From: Kitasatospora phosalacinea
GTDB lineage: Bacteria; Actinomycetota; Actinomycetes; Streptomycetales; Streptomycetaceae
DNA: 64,000 bases
NCBI RefSeq assembly: GCF_030268885.1
Contig: NZ_BSSA01000014.1
Coordinates: 124,001 to 188,000 of the forward strand
Direction: 5' to 3'
Each line of letters starts with the position of its first letter. The first letter of the stretch is position 1. This document shows positions 42,292-50,947 of the stretch, piece by piece. Below the pieces are notes generated by a model that had not been told where the DNA came from, did no database searches, and saw only the letters and a program-made list of their open reading frames with translations. Position numbers and translations under genes: made by a program.

Positions 42292-44028
42292 TTACTTGAC
42301 GGACTTGAGGCCGATGGTGGCGTAGTCGATCTGGGCGGACCAGATCGGCGAGCCGAAGGCCCCGGCGATGTTGGAGCCGACCAGCAGCGGCTTCTTCTGC
42401 CACACCAGCGGGACGGCGGGCGAGGCGTCCATGATCTTGGCGTCCAGGGCGAGCCAGGCGGCGTTGGCCTGCTGGAGGTCCGACAGGCCGGCGATCCGGT
42501 CGAGTTCGGCGTTGACCTCGGGGTCGTTGTACCGGGTCATGTTGCCGTTGTTGCCCTTGTCCTTGATCTGTCGGCCGTCGTAGATCATCGGCAGGAAGGT
42601 GGCGGCCGACGGGTAGTCGGGACACCAGCCGAGCTGGGCCAGTCCGGGCTGCTTGTCCTTGTCGCCGACGATGGAGTTGACGGCGGTCGGGTCGACGGTG
42701 GTGATGGTGACGTTCACGCCGACCCGCTTCAGGGCGGCCTGGACCGCCTCGGCCTGCTGCTTGCCGCCGGTGGAGGTGACCATCTCGGTGTCGAAGCCGT
42801 TCGGGAAGCCGGCCTCGGCGAGCAGCTGCTTGGCCTTGTCCGGGTCGCCCGCGGGCTTGATCATGAAGTGGTCGACCGGGGCGCCGCTGGTGAGCGCCGG
42901 GGGCAGGTAGGTGGTGGCGACGTCGGTGAACGCCGGGCCGCCCATGGCGGCGGCGAAGGACTCCTTGTCCACCGCGTACTGCATGGCCCGGCGCACCGTG
43001 GCGTTGTCGAACGGCGCCTTGGTGGTGTTCATGTCGAGCATGGTGGTGCAGCCGCCGTTCTCGCTGACCAGCCGCTTCTTGACCTCCGGGTTGGTGAGCA
43101 CCTCGGACATCTTGGCGGGCAGCAGGTCGACGTAGGAGACGGCGTTCCTGTCGTCGCCCTGGTCGGCGATCAGGCGGTCGGCGATGCCGGTGCCCTTGAG
43201 GGTCTGGTCGACGACGATCCTGTCCGGGTACGCCTTGCGCACCGGGTCGGAGTTCGGGTCCCAGTGGGTGTTGCGGACGAGCACCATGCGCTTGCCGCGG
43301 TCGTAGCTCTCGATCTTGTACGGGCCGGAGGAGACCGGGTGGTTGGAGTAGTTGGCGCCGGTCTCCTTGGCCTGCGGGACGGGCGAGAAGGTGGGCAGGG
43401 TGACGGTCTGGGCGAACTCGGCGACCGGGCGCTTGAGGTGGAAGACGATGGTCTTCGCGTCCGGGACCTCGATGGACTCCCTGCCCAGCCGCTTGCCGCC
43501 CAGCGGGCCCTGGTAGCCGTCGACGCCGGCCAGGTAGCGGGCCGCGTAGTCGGGGCCGCCGGCCAGCTCGGGGGAGAACGAGCGCTCGACGTTGTACTTG
43601 ACGTCGTCGGCGACGATCGGGGTGCCGTCCTCGTAGGTGAGGCCGTCCTTCAGGTGGAAGGTCCAGGTCCGGGCGCCGTCGCTGGGGGTGCCGAGGTCGG
43701 TGGCGAGGTCGGGTTCGACCTTGAGGCCCTCGGCGCCGGGGGCGGCCCTGAACGTGGTGAGGGTGCGGTAGAGCATCCGGACGCCGACGTCCATGACCGG
43801 CATGGTCCAGTTGCGGGCCGGGTCGAGCTGGTCGAAGTCCTGGTTCGACAGGATGGTGAGGGTGCCGCCCTTCACCGGCGTGCCGCCGATGATGCCGTTG
43901 CCCTCGGTGACCACGCCCTGCTGGTCGCCGCTGCCCCGGTCGCCGCCGTTGCTGCTGCACGCACCGAGGCCGAGGGTGAGGGATGCCGCGATGGCCGCCG
44001 CGAGGGCGGCGTGGGAACGCCTGTTCAT
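42292..44028 (-). CDS. oppA: Lipoprotein peptide-binding protein, OppA-like
   Basis: A 578-residue extracytoplasmic solute-binding protein of family 5. The lipobox LGLGAC puts the lipid on C24. Landmarks are WTFHLKDGLTYEDGTPIVADDV and FDNATVRRAMQYAVDKESF. It captures peptides and hands them to OppBC. ATG 44028 has GGAG six bases upstream; an in-frame TTG six bases earlier has no ribosome site. It is the first gene of the opp operon and diverges from aminopeptidase P. Confidence 0.92.
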   Translation of the reverse strand: MNRRSHAALAAAIAASLTLGLGACSSNGGDRGSGDQQGVVTEGNGIIGGTPVKGGTLTILSNQDFDQLDPARNWTMPVMDVGVRMLYRTLTTFRAAPGAEGLKVEPDLATDLGTPSDGARTWTFHLKDGLTYEDGTPIVADDVKYNVERSFSPELAGGPDYAARYLAGVDGYQGPLGGKRLGRESIEVPDAKTIVFHLKRPVAEFAQTVTLPTFSPVPQAKETGANYSNHPVSSGPYKIESYDRGKRMVLVRNTHWDPNSDPVRKAYPDRIVVDQTLKGTGIADRLIADQGDDRNAVSYVDLLPAKMSEVLTNPEVKKRLVSENGGCTTMLDMNTTKAPFDNATVRRAMQYAVDKESFAAAMGGPAFTDVATTYLPPALTSGAPVDHFMIKPAGDPDKAKQLLAEAGFPNGFDTEMVTSTGGKQQAEAVQAALKRVGVNVTITTVDPTAVNSIVGDKDKQPGLAQLGWCPDYPSAATFLPMIYDGRQIKDKGNNGNMTRYNDPEVNAELDRIAGLSDLQQANAAWLALDAKIMDASPAVPLVWQKKPLLVGSNIAGAFGSPIWSAQIDYATIGLKSVK

Positions 44029-44125
44029 GTGCAACTCCGGAAATGGGGGCCGGTCTGCCGTTCAACGGGGGATCTGTGCCGCCCGGGGTCTGGCCCGCTC
44101 TGAGGTGTGACCCGTAACATAGTAA

Positions 44126-44138
44126 TGTGAAATTGCAC
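44126..44138. promoter_or_regulatory. Shared operator-like motif between opp operon and pepP
   Basis: TGTGAAATTGCAC carries the full TGTGAAAT half of the motif at 27285-27301, with GT changed to TG and C kept. It sits in the 244-base region between the opp operon and the aminopeptidase P gene, where it could act on both. Confidence 0.5.
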
Positions 44139-44272
44139 TGCGCAACGAGGGGACCGGACCGTTACCGACCCGTGTCATTGCCGACCCCGCCCCGGTGGTG
44201 CAACTTCCTTTCCCGCCCAGCACGTTGTCCCGGACCCACCAGGTCACAACCAGGTCAGAGGAGCCCCCGACG

Positions 44273-45718
44273 ATGGCCGACCAGCCCACCCTGAACACCG
44301 GCAGCCACGACCTCCCCGTCACCCCCGCACTGGAGGCCCACATGGCCGGCCAGTGGGCCGCCACCCCGCTGCCCGCCGACGAGCGCGTCCCCGGCTACGC
44401 CCACTTCCCGGCCCGCCGCGGCAGGCTCGCCGCCGCCTTCCCCGGCGAGCGACTCCTCGTCCCCGCCGGGCAGTTGAAGGTCCGCAGCAACGACTGCGAC
44501 CACCGCTTCCGCCCGCACAGCGCCTACGCCCACCTCACCGGCCTGACCGGCGAGGAGCAGGTCGGCCACGTCCTGGTGGTCGAGCCCGACGGCGAACCCG
44601 TCCTCTACCTGCGCCCCCGCTCGGACCGTTCCGACGGCTCCGGCGAGTTCTACCGCGACCGCCGCTACGGCGAGTTCTGGGTCGGCCGCCGCGCCGACCT
44701 CCGCGAGGCCGCCCAGCTCACCGGCCTGCGCACCGCCCACCTCGACGACCTGCCCAAGCTGTTCACCGGCTCCGTCCCCACCCGCGTCCTGGCCGGCGTC
44801 GACCCGGTCCTCGACGCCCTGGCCGGCCGCCCCCGGGCCGAACACGCCCTGGGAGACGGCCAGTTGGCCGCCGCCCTGGCCGAACTGCGGCTGGTCAAGG
44901 ACGCCTGGGAGATCGAACAGCTCCAGCTCTCCGTCGACCACACCACCGCGGGCTTCGCCGACGTCGTCCGCGCCCTGCCCGCCGCCCTGCGCCACCACCG
45001 CGGCGAACGCCTGCTCGAAGGCGCCTTCAACGCCCGCGCCCGCGCCGAGGGCAACGGCACCGGCTACGAGACCATCGTCGCCTCCGGCGCCCACGCCTGC
45101 GTCCTGCACTGGATCCGCAACGACGGCCCGCTCCGCCCCACCGACCTGCTGCTCCTCGACGCCGGGGTCGAGACCGACACCCTCTACACCGCCGACATCA
45201 CCCGCACCCTCCCCCTCTCCGGCACCTTCACCCCCGCCCAGCGCGACGTCTACGACCTCGTCCTCGCCGCCCAGAACGCCGGCATCGCCACCCTCCGCCC
45301 CGGCGCCTCCTTCCGCGAGTTCCACCGCGCCGGCATGCGCGTCATCGCCGAGGGCCTCGCCGAGTGGGGCCTGCTCCCGGTCTCCGCCGAAGAAGCCCTC
45401 CGCGAGGACTCCGGCCTCTACCGCCGCTACACCCTCTGCGGCAGCGGCCACATGCTCGGCCTCGACGTCCACGACTGCGCCAAGGCCCGCGCCGGGACCT
45501 ACCTGGACGGCGTCCTGGAGGAGGGCATGGTCCTCACCGTCGAACCCGGCCTCTACCTCCAGCCCGACGACCTCACCCTGCCCCCCGAACTCCGCGGCAT
45601 CGGCGTCCGCATCGAGGACGACCTCGTCATCACCGCCGACGGAGCCCGCCTGATGTCCGCCGCCCTCCCCCGCGAGGCCACCGCCGTCGAATCCTGGATG
45701 GCCGACCTCCTGAGCTGA
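44273..45718 (+). CDS. pepP: Aminopeptidase P (Xaa-Pro aminopeptidase)
   Basis: A 481-residue metallopeptidase that removes the N-terminal residue before proline. The M24 pita-bread domain has metal ligands D296 and D308, H393 in SGHMLGLDVH, E424 in TVEPG and E448 in RIEDD. H400 is the second histidine of the motif. The ATG 44273 start is preceded by GAGGAG. The gene is intracellular and lies opposite the peptide importer, which fits use of imported proline-rich peptides. Long stretches of C-rich codons are normal for this genome. Confidence 0.93.
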   Translation: MADQPTLNTGSHDLPVTPALEAHMAGQWAATPLPADERVPGYAHFPARRGRLAAAFPGERLLVPAGQLKVRSNDCDHRFRPHSAYAHLTGLTGEEQVGHVLVVEPDGEPVLYLRPRSDRSDGSGEFYRDRRYGEFWVGRRADLREAAQLTGLRTAHLDDLPKLFTGSVPTRVLAGVDPVLDALAGRPRAEHALGDGQLAAALAELRLVKDAWEIEQLQLSVDHTTAGFADVVRALPAALRHHRGERLLEGAFNARARAEGNGTGYETIVASGAHACVLHWIRNDGPLRPTDLLLLDAGVETDTLYTADITRTLPLSGTFTPAQRDVYDLVLAAQNAGIATLRPGASFREFHRAGMRVIAEGLAEWGLLPVSAEEALREDSGLYRRYTLCGSGHMLGLDVHDCAKARAGTYLDGVLEEGMVLTVEPGLYLQPDDLTLPPELRGIGVRIEDDLVITADGARLMSAALPREATAVESWMADLLS

Positions 45719-45720
45719 AA

Positions 45721-45838
45721 CCCCTGGCGGCGAACGCAACACCAGGAAGCGCACCACCAGGGGCGCGGGGAACTGCGCGGCCAACCGACCCCCCGCAGCC
45801 GGATCGCGTCGCAGGACGATCACTTGCACCGTCCTGCG
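45721..45838. repeat. Streptomycete-type intergenic repeat with terminator hairpins
   Basis: The segment at 45759-45780, containing GGGGCGCGGGGAACTGCGCG, resembles a short element common between convergent streptomycete genes. CCCCTGG near 45721 can pair with CCAGGGG near 45757. A perfect 9-base stem, CGCAGGACG (45810-45818) with CGTCCTGCG (45830-45838), follows. The repeat identity comes from memory of the genus and was not searched. Confidence 0.55.
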
Positions 45839-45854
45839 CCCCGCTGACGTGCGA

Positions 45855-46877
45855 CTACCGCAGCGCGTCCCGCCACAACTCCCGCGTGACGTCCGCCGCC
45901 CGGCCCTCGCGGGCCTCGCGGTGGGCGGTCCCCGCCCAGAGGTGCATCGCCGTCAGGTCCTCCGCCCGGCTCGCGGCAGCCCTGAGCGGCTGGGTGAGGT
46001 GGTGCACCTCCGGGTACGCCGCCGGGGCGTACCCCTCGTGCCGCTCGATGAAGGCGTTGCGCAGCCCGCGGGCCGGACGCCCGGTGAACGCGCGGGTGAC
46101 GGTGGTGGCGTCCAGCTCGACGAGGGCCCGGCGGTGCGCGGCGGAGGCCCCGGACTCGTCGGTGCGCAGGTACGCGGTGCCGAGCTGGACGCCCGTCGCA
46201 CCCGCCGCGAGGGCCGCGGCGATCGCCGCCCCGCTGCCCAGCCCGCCCGCGGCGACGAGCGGCAGCGGCGTCACCTCCCGTACCGCGCCCAGGAGTTGCA
46301 GCAGCGGGAGGGGCCCGGGCCGGTCCTCGGCGCGGTGGGTGGCGCGGTGCCCGCCGGCTTCGGGGCCCTGGACGACCAGGGCGTCGAGGCCGAGCGCGGT
46401 CGCGGCACGGGCCTCCTCGGGGCTGGTGACGGTGCCGAGTTGGCGGATGCCGGCCGCGCGGACGGCGGCGGCCTCAGCGGGTTCGGGCAGGCCGAAGGTG
46501 TACGACAGCCACGCGACGCCCCGGGCCGGTCCGTGCAGCAGCGCGTCGAGCTTGGCGTCCCAGTCGTCGCGGTCGGGCGGGATCACGGCGGGCAGTTCGA
46601 CGCCCCGCCGCACCGCCTCGGGCCGCAGCCGTTCGCGGTAGGCGTCCACCGCCCCGGGCGCGGCGGGCGGGCCGGGGACGAAGAGGTTGACGCCGATCGG
46701 CCGGTCGGTCGACTCCCGCGTCTCGGCGACCTGTCGGCTCATCTCCTGCGCGCTGCGGTAGCCCGCGGCGAGGAAGCCGAGGCCGCCCGCGCCGTTGACG
46801 GCGGCGACCAGCGCGGGGGTGCTCGCCCCGCCCGCCATCGGAGCGGCGACCAGTGGCACCGTCCAGTCGAAGCCCAT
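45855..46877 (-). CDS. Nitronate monooxygenase-like FMN oxidoreductase
   Basis: A 340-residue TIM-barrel flavoprotein of the 2-nitropropane dioxygenase family. VAAPMAGGAS at the N-terminus, VVQGPEAGGHR in the middle and VAAGGLGSG, then GATGVQLGTAYL, are family motifs for FMN binding. It would oxidise nitronates such as propionate-3-nitronate or similar compounds. ATG 46877 has GGAGGAACGCG upstream. The gene converges on pepP. Confidence 0.88.
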   Translation of the reverse strand: MGFDWTVPLVAAPMAGGASTPALVAAVNGAGGLGFLAAGYRSAQEMSRQVAETRESTDRPIGVNLFVPGPPAAPGAVDAYRERLRPEAVRRGVELPAVIPPDRDDWDAKLDALLHGPARGVAWLSYTFGLPEPAEAAAVRAAGIRQLGTVTSPEEARAATALGLDALVVQGPEAGGHRATHRAEDRPGPLPLLQLLGAVREVTPLPLVAAGGLGSGAAIAAALAAGATGVQLGTAYLRTDESGASAAHRRALVELDATTVTRAFTGRPARGLRNAFIERHEGYAPAAYPEVHHLTQPLRAAASRAEDLTAMHLWAGTAHREAREGRAADVTRELWRDALR

Positions 46878-47011
46878 CGCGTTCCTCCGCCTCTCCCCAC
46901 CGCAACCCAACCGGTCCCGCTGCGCGTCCACCCTACGTCCGCGGCCGAACCGTCCGCGGTACGACGGCCTGTCACGGTGGCGCGGCCGTTCGGAGTGCAG
47001 GAGGGGTGCGA

Positions 47012-47518
47012 GTGGGGATCGACCGGTTCGGACCGAGGGCGCGGGCGGCGCTGGCGGGCGCGGCGCTGGGGGTGGTCGCCCTGCTGGAAGCATGGGCGGC
47101 GGTGCTCTCGGAACGCAGCTGCGAGTACCCCCGCTGCCTGCCGGACACCGAGTTGTGGCTCGCCGTGACGGCACCGCTGGTGTTCGTCGTGCTCGGCCGC
47201 CTGCTGCTGGGCCGCGCCGGGGTGGAACGGGTGTGGAGCACGGTGTACGTCGCGGGCGCGCTGTCCGTCCTGCTGCTGCGCCCGCTGACCCTGGTGACCT
47301 TCGACCTGCCGCACCCGTGGCTGCTGGCCTCCCCGTACCTGGCGGCCTGCTTCGCCGCAGCCGCCCACCTCTGCGGCCGCACCGCGTCCCGCCTCTCGCG
47401 CCTCCTGCTGGCGGTCGGCCTGGCCGGGACCGTCCTGGTCGCCTTCCTCGCACCCTTCCCCGAGAGCTCCACGCCCGTGCCCGCACCCCCCGCCACCGCC
47501 GACCCCCTCCCCCGGTGA
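47012..47518 (+). CDS. Small integral membrane protein of unknown function
   Basis: A 168-residue protein with about four hydrophobic segments (near 12-32, 45-65, 75-95 and 105-140) and short charged loops, ending with a proline-rich tail. Two cysteines lie in RSCEYPRCLPDTE in the first external loop. GTG 47012 has AGGAGGGG upstream. It diverges from the nitronate monooxygenase. No family was recognised. Confidence 0.65.
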   Translation: MGIDRFGPRARAALAGAALGVVALLEAWAAVLSERSCEYPRCLPDTELWLAVTAPLVFVVLGRLLLGRAGVERVWSTVYVAGALSVLLLRPLTLVTFDLPHPWLLASPYLAACFAAAAHLCGRTASRLSRLLLAVGLAGTVLVAFLAPFPESSTPVPAPPATADPLPR

Positions 47519-47762
47519 CCCCTCCCGCCCACCACCGCACCTACCACTACGTCGGCCCGCCCGGTGCACCGCCTGCGGGGAGGTTTCCGTGGTGCGGGAA
47601 GGGTTCTTCGTGTGCGTCTTCTGCGATTCCGACCTGCCTGCGCGGTGGAACGTCGCCCCGCCGGTAGCGTGACGGGGGTCACACCGACCGCCTGTCACAC
47701 CTGGGGTGGCTGCGGGGTCAGACCTTGTAGAAGCACGGAACACACCACAAGGAGCCACCACC

Positions 47763-48236
47763 GTGGACGCACGTCTCAACTACTTCGGCAACCCGCTCGG
47801 CGCGAAGTTCCTCAAGCACCTCAACTCGGCCGGCCACGCCCTGGGCCTGTCCGCGCTGCCGATGAGCACCCAGGAGCTGGTGAAGATCCGCGCCAGCCAG
47901 ATCAACGGGTGCGGCTTCTGCACCGACATGCACACCAAGGACGCCGCGCACGCCGGGGAGACCCAGCTGCGGCTCAACCTGGTCGCCACCTGGCGCGAGG
48001 CCAACGTCTTCACCGAGGCCGAGCGGGCCGCCCTGGAGCTCACCGAGCAGGGCACCCGGATCGCCGACGCCGCGGGCGGCGTCAGCGACGCGGCCTGGGC
48101 CGAGGCCGCCAAGCACTACGACGAGGAGCAACTGGCCGCGCTGGTCGGCCTGATCGCGCTGATCAACGCGTACAACCGGATCAACGTGCTGATCCGGCAG
48201 CCCGCCGGCGACTACGTCCCGGGCCAGTTCGCCTGA
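47763..48236 (+). CDS. AhpD/carboxymuconolactone-decarboxylase-like peroxidase protein
   Basis: A 157-residue alpha-helical protein. The redox pair CGFC in NGCGFCTDMHTKDA matches the AhpD/CMD active motif with downstream histidine. KIRASQINGC is typical of the family. It would reduce peroxides or act as a thiol-dependent redox partner. The GTG start at 47763 has AGGAG upstream. The preceding 244 bases have no supported gene. It converges on a TetR gene. Confidence 0.88.
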   Translation: MDARLNYFGNPLGAKFLKHLNSAGHALGLSALPMSTQELVKIRASQINGCGFCTDMHTKDAAHAGETQLRLNLVATWREANVFTEAERAALELTEQGTRIADAAGGVSDAAWAEAAKHYDEEQLAALVGLIALINAYNRINVLIRQPAGDYVPGQFA

Positions 48237-48248
48237 TCCACCGGCAGC

Positions 48249-48289
48249 CGGACGTCCGGGCCCGCCCGAAGCACGGGCCGGGACGTCCG
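48249..48289. terminator. Bidirectional terminator-like hairpin
   Basis: CGGACGTCC (48249-48257) pairs with GGACGTCCG (48281-48289). An inner GGCCCG (48259-48264) pairs with CGGGCC (48274-48279), with one bulged base on each side. It lies between the convergent AhpD-like and TetR genes. Confidence 0.7.
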
Positions 48290-48311
48290 CCCCGCCCCTC
48301 CTCCCCCGGGT

Positions 48312-49016
48312 TCAGGCCAGTTCGCGACCGGCCAGGGCAGCGGCCTCCCGGGCGGCCCGGTCGCACCCGGCCAGCCGCAGCACCGCGTCGGCGACGGCCG
48401 CACCGACCTCCGCGGTCCCGTACCCGCCCCCGGCCCCGTCTCCGTCCCCGTTCCCCCGCCCCCGGTCGCGGACCACCGCGACGCCGCCCTCCACCAGGCC
48501 CAGCAGCAGGTCGCAGCGCAGCTCGCGGCCGGGCTCGTCCGGGGCGATCAGGTGCAGCAACTCGCCGTACGCGGCGCGGAGTTCGGCGCGGGCACCGCGG
48601 AACCCGGCGAAGCGTTCGCCGCGCACCTCGGGCAGTTGGTAGAGCGCGCCGAGGTTGTACAGACCGCGGTGCAGCAGCGCCGCGTCGGCCGCGGCCAGCG
48701 CCCACAGCCGGGCGGCCGGGTCGGCCTCGGAGCGGGCGAGCAGCGCGGTGGCGAGCTGCAGCGAGGGTTCGACGGTGGACTCCAGCAGGGTGGCGAGGAT
48801 GTCCTCCTTGCGCGCGAAGTAGTGGTACATCGACGCCTGCCGCAGCCCGGCCCGCTCCGCCACCGCCCGGGTGGTGGTCGCCGCGTAGCCGTTCTCGGTG
48901 AACAGCTCCGCGGCCGCGGCCAACACCTCGTCGCGCGGCGACAGTTGACTCTCCGAGGGCCCCAACGCACGGGGCCGCCCGACCCGCGCGGACGGGCGGG
49001 GATGCTGGGCAACCAT
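48312..49016 (-). CDS. TetR-family regulator
   Basis: A 234-residue repressor. The N-terminal helix-turn-helix reads TTTRAVAERAGLRQASMYHYFARKE (about 48-72), after RDEVLAAAAELFTENGYA. The ligand domain is helical and includes a Gly/Asp-rich insert (GRGNGDGDGAGGG). ATG 49016 has a basic/proline-rich extension before the DNA-binding domain. Targets are unknown; the convergent AhpD-like gene is a neighbour but need not be regulated by it. Confidence 0.88.
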   Translation of the reverse strand: MVAQHPRPSARVGRPRALGPSESQLSPRDEVLAAAAELFTENGYAATTTRAVAERAGLRQASMYHYFARKEDILATLLESTVEPSLQLATALLARSEADPAARLWALAAADAALLHRGLYNLGALYQLPEVRGERFAGFRGARAELRAAYGELLHLIAPDEPGRELRCDLLLGLVEGGVAVVRDRGRGNGDGDGAGGGYGTAEVGAAVADAVLRLAGCDRAAREAAALAGRELA

Positions 49017-49086
49017 GCCCCGAATCCTTCCACACCCCCGCCCCTCCGCTCCCCCTCACCTCCCGGCGGCCCGCCCCGGGGCGGGT

Positions 49087-50025
49087 TCACGCACCCGCTG
49101 CACCGCGCGCCCCCGTTCCCCCCGCCGCCCCCGTCCGGACGACCGGGATCCACAGCTGCGCCTGCGACTGCTCCGGGTCGTCCTGCGCGGGCCGGACGCG
49201 CAGGATCTCCGGGCCGGGCCGGTACTCGTAGGGGTTGGACGGGATCCACCGGGCCGCCACCTCGGCCCACATCTGCTGCAGCGCCTGCGGGAACGGCCCG
49301 GTGTTCTCGAACACCGCCCAACTGCCCGCCGGGCACTCCAGCACGTCGAGGTCCGCGGGGAGGTCGGCGGCCCCGCTCACCGCCGCGTGGTAGTAGTCCA
49401 GCAGGCTGCCCTCCGCGAAACCGTCCGGCCCGTCCGACCCGTCCGGTCCGACCCCGGGCAGTCGCACGGTCGCCGACACCACGCCCTCCGGCTCCTGGTC
49501 GGAGAGCGCGGCGATCCGCTGCGAGGTCTCCGCCGGGATGCTCCGCACGTGCTCGACGATGTGCGGGTTGACCCCCTCGTGGATCAACGGGACCCGGGCC
49601 TTCCTGCCCACGACCCGGAACGCTTCCTTCTCCACGATGCGGTACCGCATGGTGGTGCTCCCTTCGACGACGAGTCGGAAGGACAGCCGGGGCTGCGCGT
49701 TCAGCACCGCGCCGCTGCGCCGCGCCTCACCGGGGCCGACCCCGTGCAGGGCCCGGAACGCCCGGGCGAAGGACTCGCCCGAGCCGTACCCGTAGCGCAC
49801 CGCGACGTCCAGCAGCGACGGCTGCCCGGCCAGCACCTCGGCCGCCGCGACGGTCAGCCGCCTGCGCCGCACGTACTCCGACAGCGGCATCCCCGCCAGC
49901 GACGAGAACAGCCGCCGGAAGTGGTACTCCGACGTCGCGGTGATCCGCGCCAGCTCGGCCACCTCCAGCCGCCCGTCGAGGTGCTCCTCGACGTGGTCCA
50001 TCGCCTGGTTCAACCGCTCCAGCAC
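49087..50025 (-). CDS. AraC-family regulator with GyrI-like effector domain
   Basis: A 312-residue activator. An N-terminal AraC double helix-turn-helix (AELARITATSEYHFRRLFSSLAG and AVRYGYGSGESFARAFRALHG) is joined to a C-terminal GyrI/Rob-like small-molecule domain (from about 125: MRYRIVEKEAFRVVG, later CPAGSWAVFENTG). Such proteins activate stress or efflux genes on binding hydrophobic ligands. GTG 50025 has GGGGAG upstream. Confidence 0.9.
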   Translation of the reverse strand: MLERLNQAMDHVEEHLDGRLEVAELARITATSEYHFRRLFSSLAGMPLSEYVRRRRLTVAAAEVLAGQPSLLDVAVRYGYGSGESFARAFRALHGVGPGEARRSGAVLNAQPRLSFRLVVEGSTTMRYRIVEKEAFRVVGRKARVPLIHEGVNPHIVEHVRSIPAETSQRIAALSDQEPEGVVSATVRLPGVGPDGSDGPDGFAEGSLLDYYHAAVSGAADLPADLDVLECPAGSWAVFENTGPFPQALQQMWAEVAARWIPSNPYEYRPGPEILRVRPAQDDPEQSQAQLWIPVVRTGAAGGTGARGAAGA

Positions 50026-50166
50026 CCGGCTCCCCTTCCCTTTCCTTGCCCTCGACCCTAGGAACCACCGCCCCCGCCGCACCCGACATCCCCTGCCCGC
50101 TCCGGTCGGGTCCCCGCCCGCGGCTCCCACCCGGTGTCGCCCCGGTGGCGGGGCAGGGCGGCGGCA

Positions 50167-50289
50167 TCACTCCGGGTCGAGCTCCACCTGGTAACGCCCC
50201 ACGTAGTGGGCCAGGTCGGAGAACCACAGCCGGTGTCCGTCCGTGAGGAGGTGCAGGCCCGCGACGAGTCCGCCGGTCTCGCTCAGCAC
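50167..50289 (-). CDS. Short open frame, possible gene remnant
   Basis: A 40-residue frame starting at GTG 50289 reads VLSETGGLVAGLHLLTDGHR, then LWFSDLAHYVGRY and VELDPE. This composition is strongly protein-like and unlike chance high-G+C frames. The frame continues open upstream into the response-regulator gene without a good start, so it may be the 3' remnant of a lost gene or a very small protein. No family was recognised. Confidence 0.35.
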   Translation of the reverse strand: MLSETGGLVAGLHLLTDGHRLWFSDLAHYVGRYQVELDPE

Positions 50290-50302
50290 GTCGTGCGCGG
50301 CC

Positions 50303-50947
50303 TCAGCGTTGCGCGGTGCGGACCAGGCCGGCCGAGAGGCCCGCCGCGATGGCCGAGGTGCGGGAGTCCACGCCGAGTTTGTCGTAGATGTGCACCAGGT
50401 GGGTCTTGACCGTGGCCTCGCTGATGAAGAGCCGTCTGGAGATCTGCCGGTTCGGCAGGCCCTCGGCGAGGAGTTGCAGGATCTCCGTCTCGCGCGGGGA
50501 GAGCGAGGGGCGCCCGGCCCGGACGCGGCCGAGGAGGCGGGCGGCGACGGGCGGGGCGAGGACGGTCTCGCCGCGGGCGGTGGCGTGGACGGCGGCGGCG
50601 AGGTCCTCGGGCGGGGCGTCCTTGAGGAGGTAGCCGGTCGCCCCGGCCTCGACGGCGGCGAGGATGTCGGCGTCGGTGGAGTAGGTGGTGAGGACCAGGA
50701 CGGCGGGCGGGTCGGGCAGGGCGGTGATCCGGCGGGTGGCTTCGACGCCGTGCATGCCGGTGCCCATCTGGAGGTCCATCAGGACGACGTGGGGGCGCCG
50801 GTCGGCGGGCAGCGCGGCGAGCAGGTCGAGGGCGGCGGCGCCGTCCGCGGCCTCGCCGACGGCGGTGACCTCCGGCAGGTCCTCCACCACGGCGCGCAGG
50901 CCGCGCCGCACCACGGGGTGGTCGTCCACCACCATCACCCGGATCAC
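50303..50947 (-). CDS. NarL/LuxR-type response regulator
   Basis: A 214-residue two-component regulator. The receiver domain has VVDDHPVVRRGL and the phospho-acceptor aspartate in VVLMDLQMG. The LuxR helix-turn-helix is LSPRETEILQLLAEGLPNRQ, then ATVKTHLVHIYDKLGVDSR. It pairs with the kinase it overlaps by GTGA. The divergent FtsX/ABC exporter is the likeliest target. Confidence 0.93.
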   Translation of the reverse strand: MIRVMVVDDHPVVRRGLRAVVEDLPEVTAVGEAADGAAALDLLAALPADRRPHVVLMDLQMGTGMHGVEATRRITALPDPPAVLVLTTYSTDADILAAVEAGATGYLLKDAPPEDLAAAVHATARGETVLAPPVAARLLGRVRAGRPSLSPRETEILQLLAEGLPNRQISRRLFISEATVKTHLVHIYDKLGVDSRTSAIAAGLSAGLVRTAQR

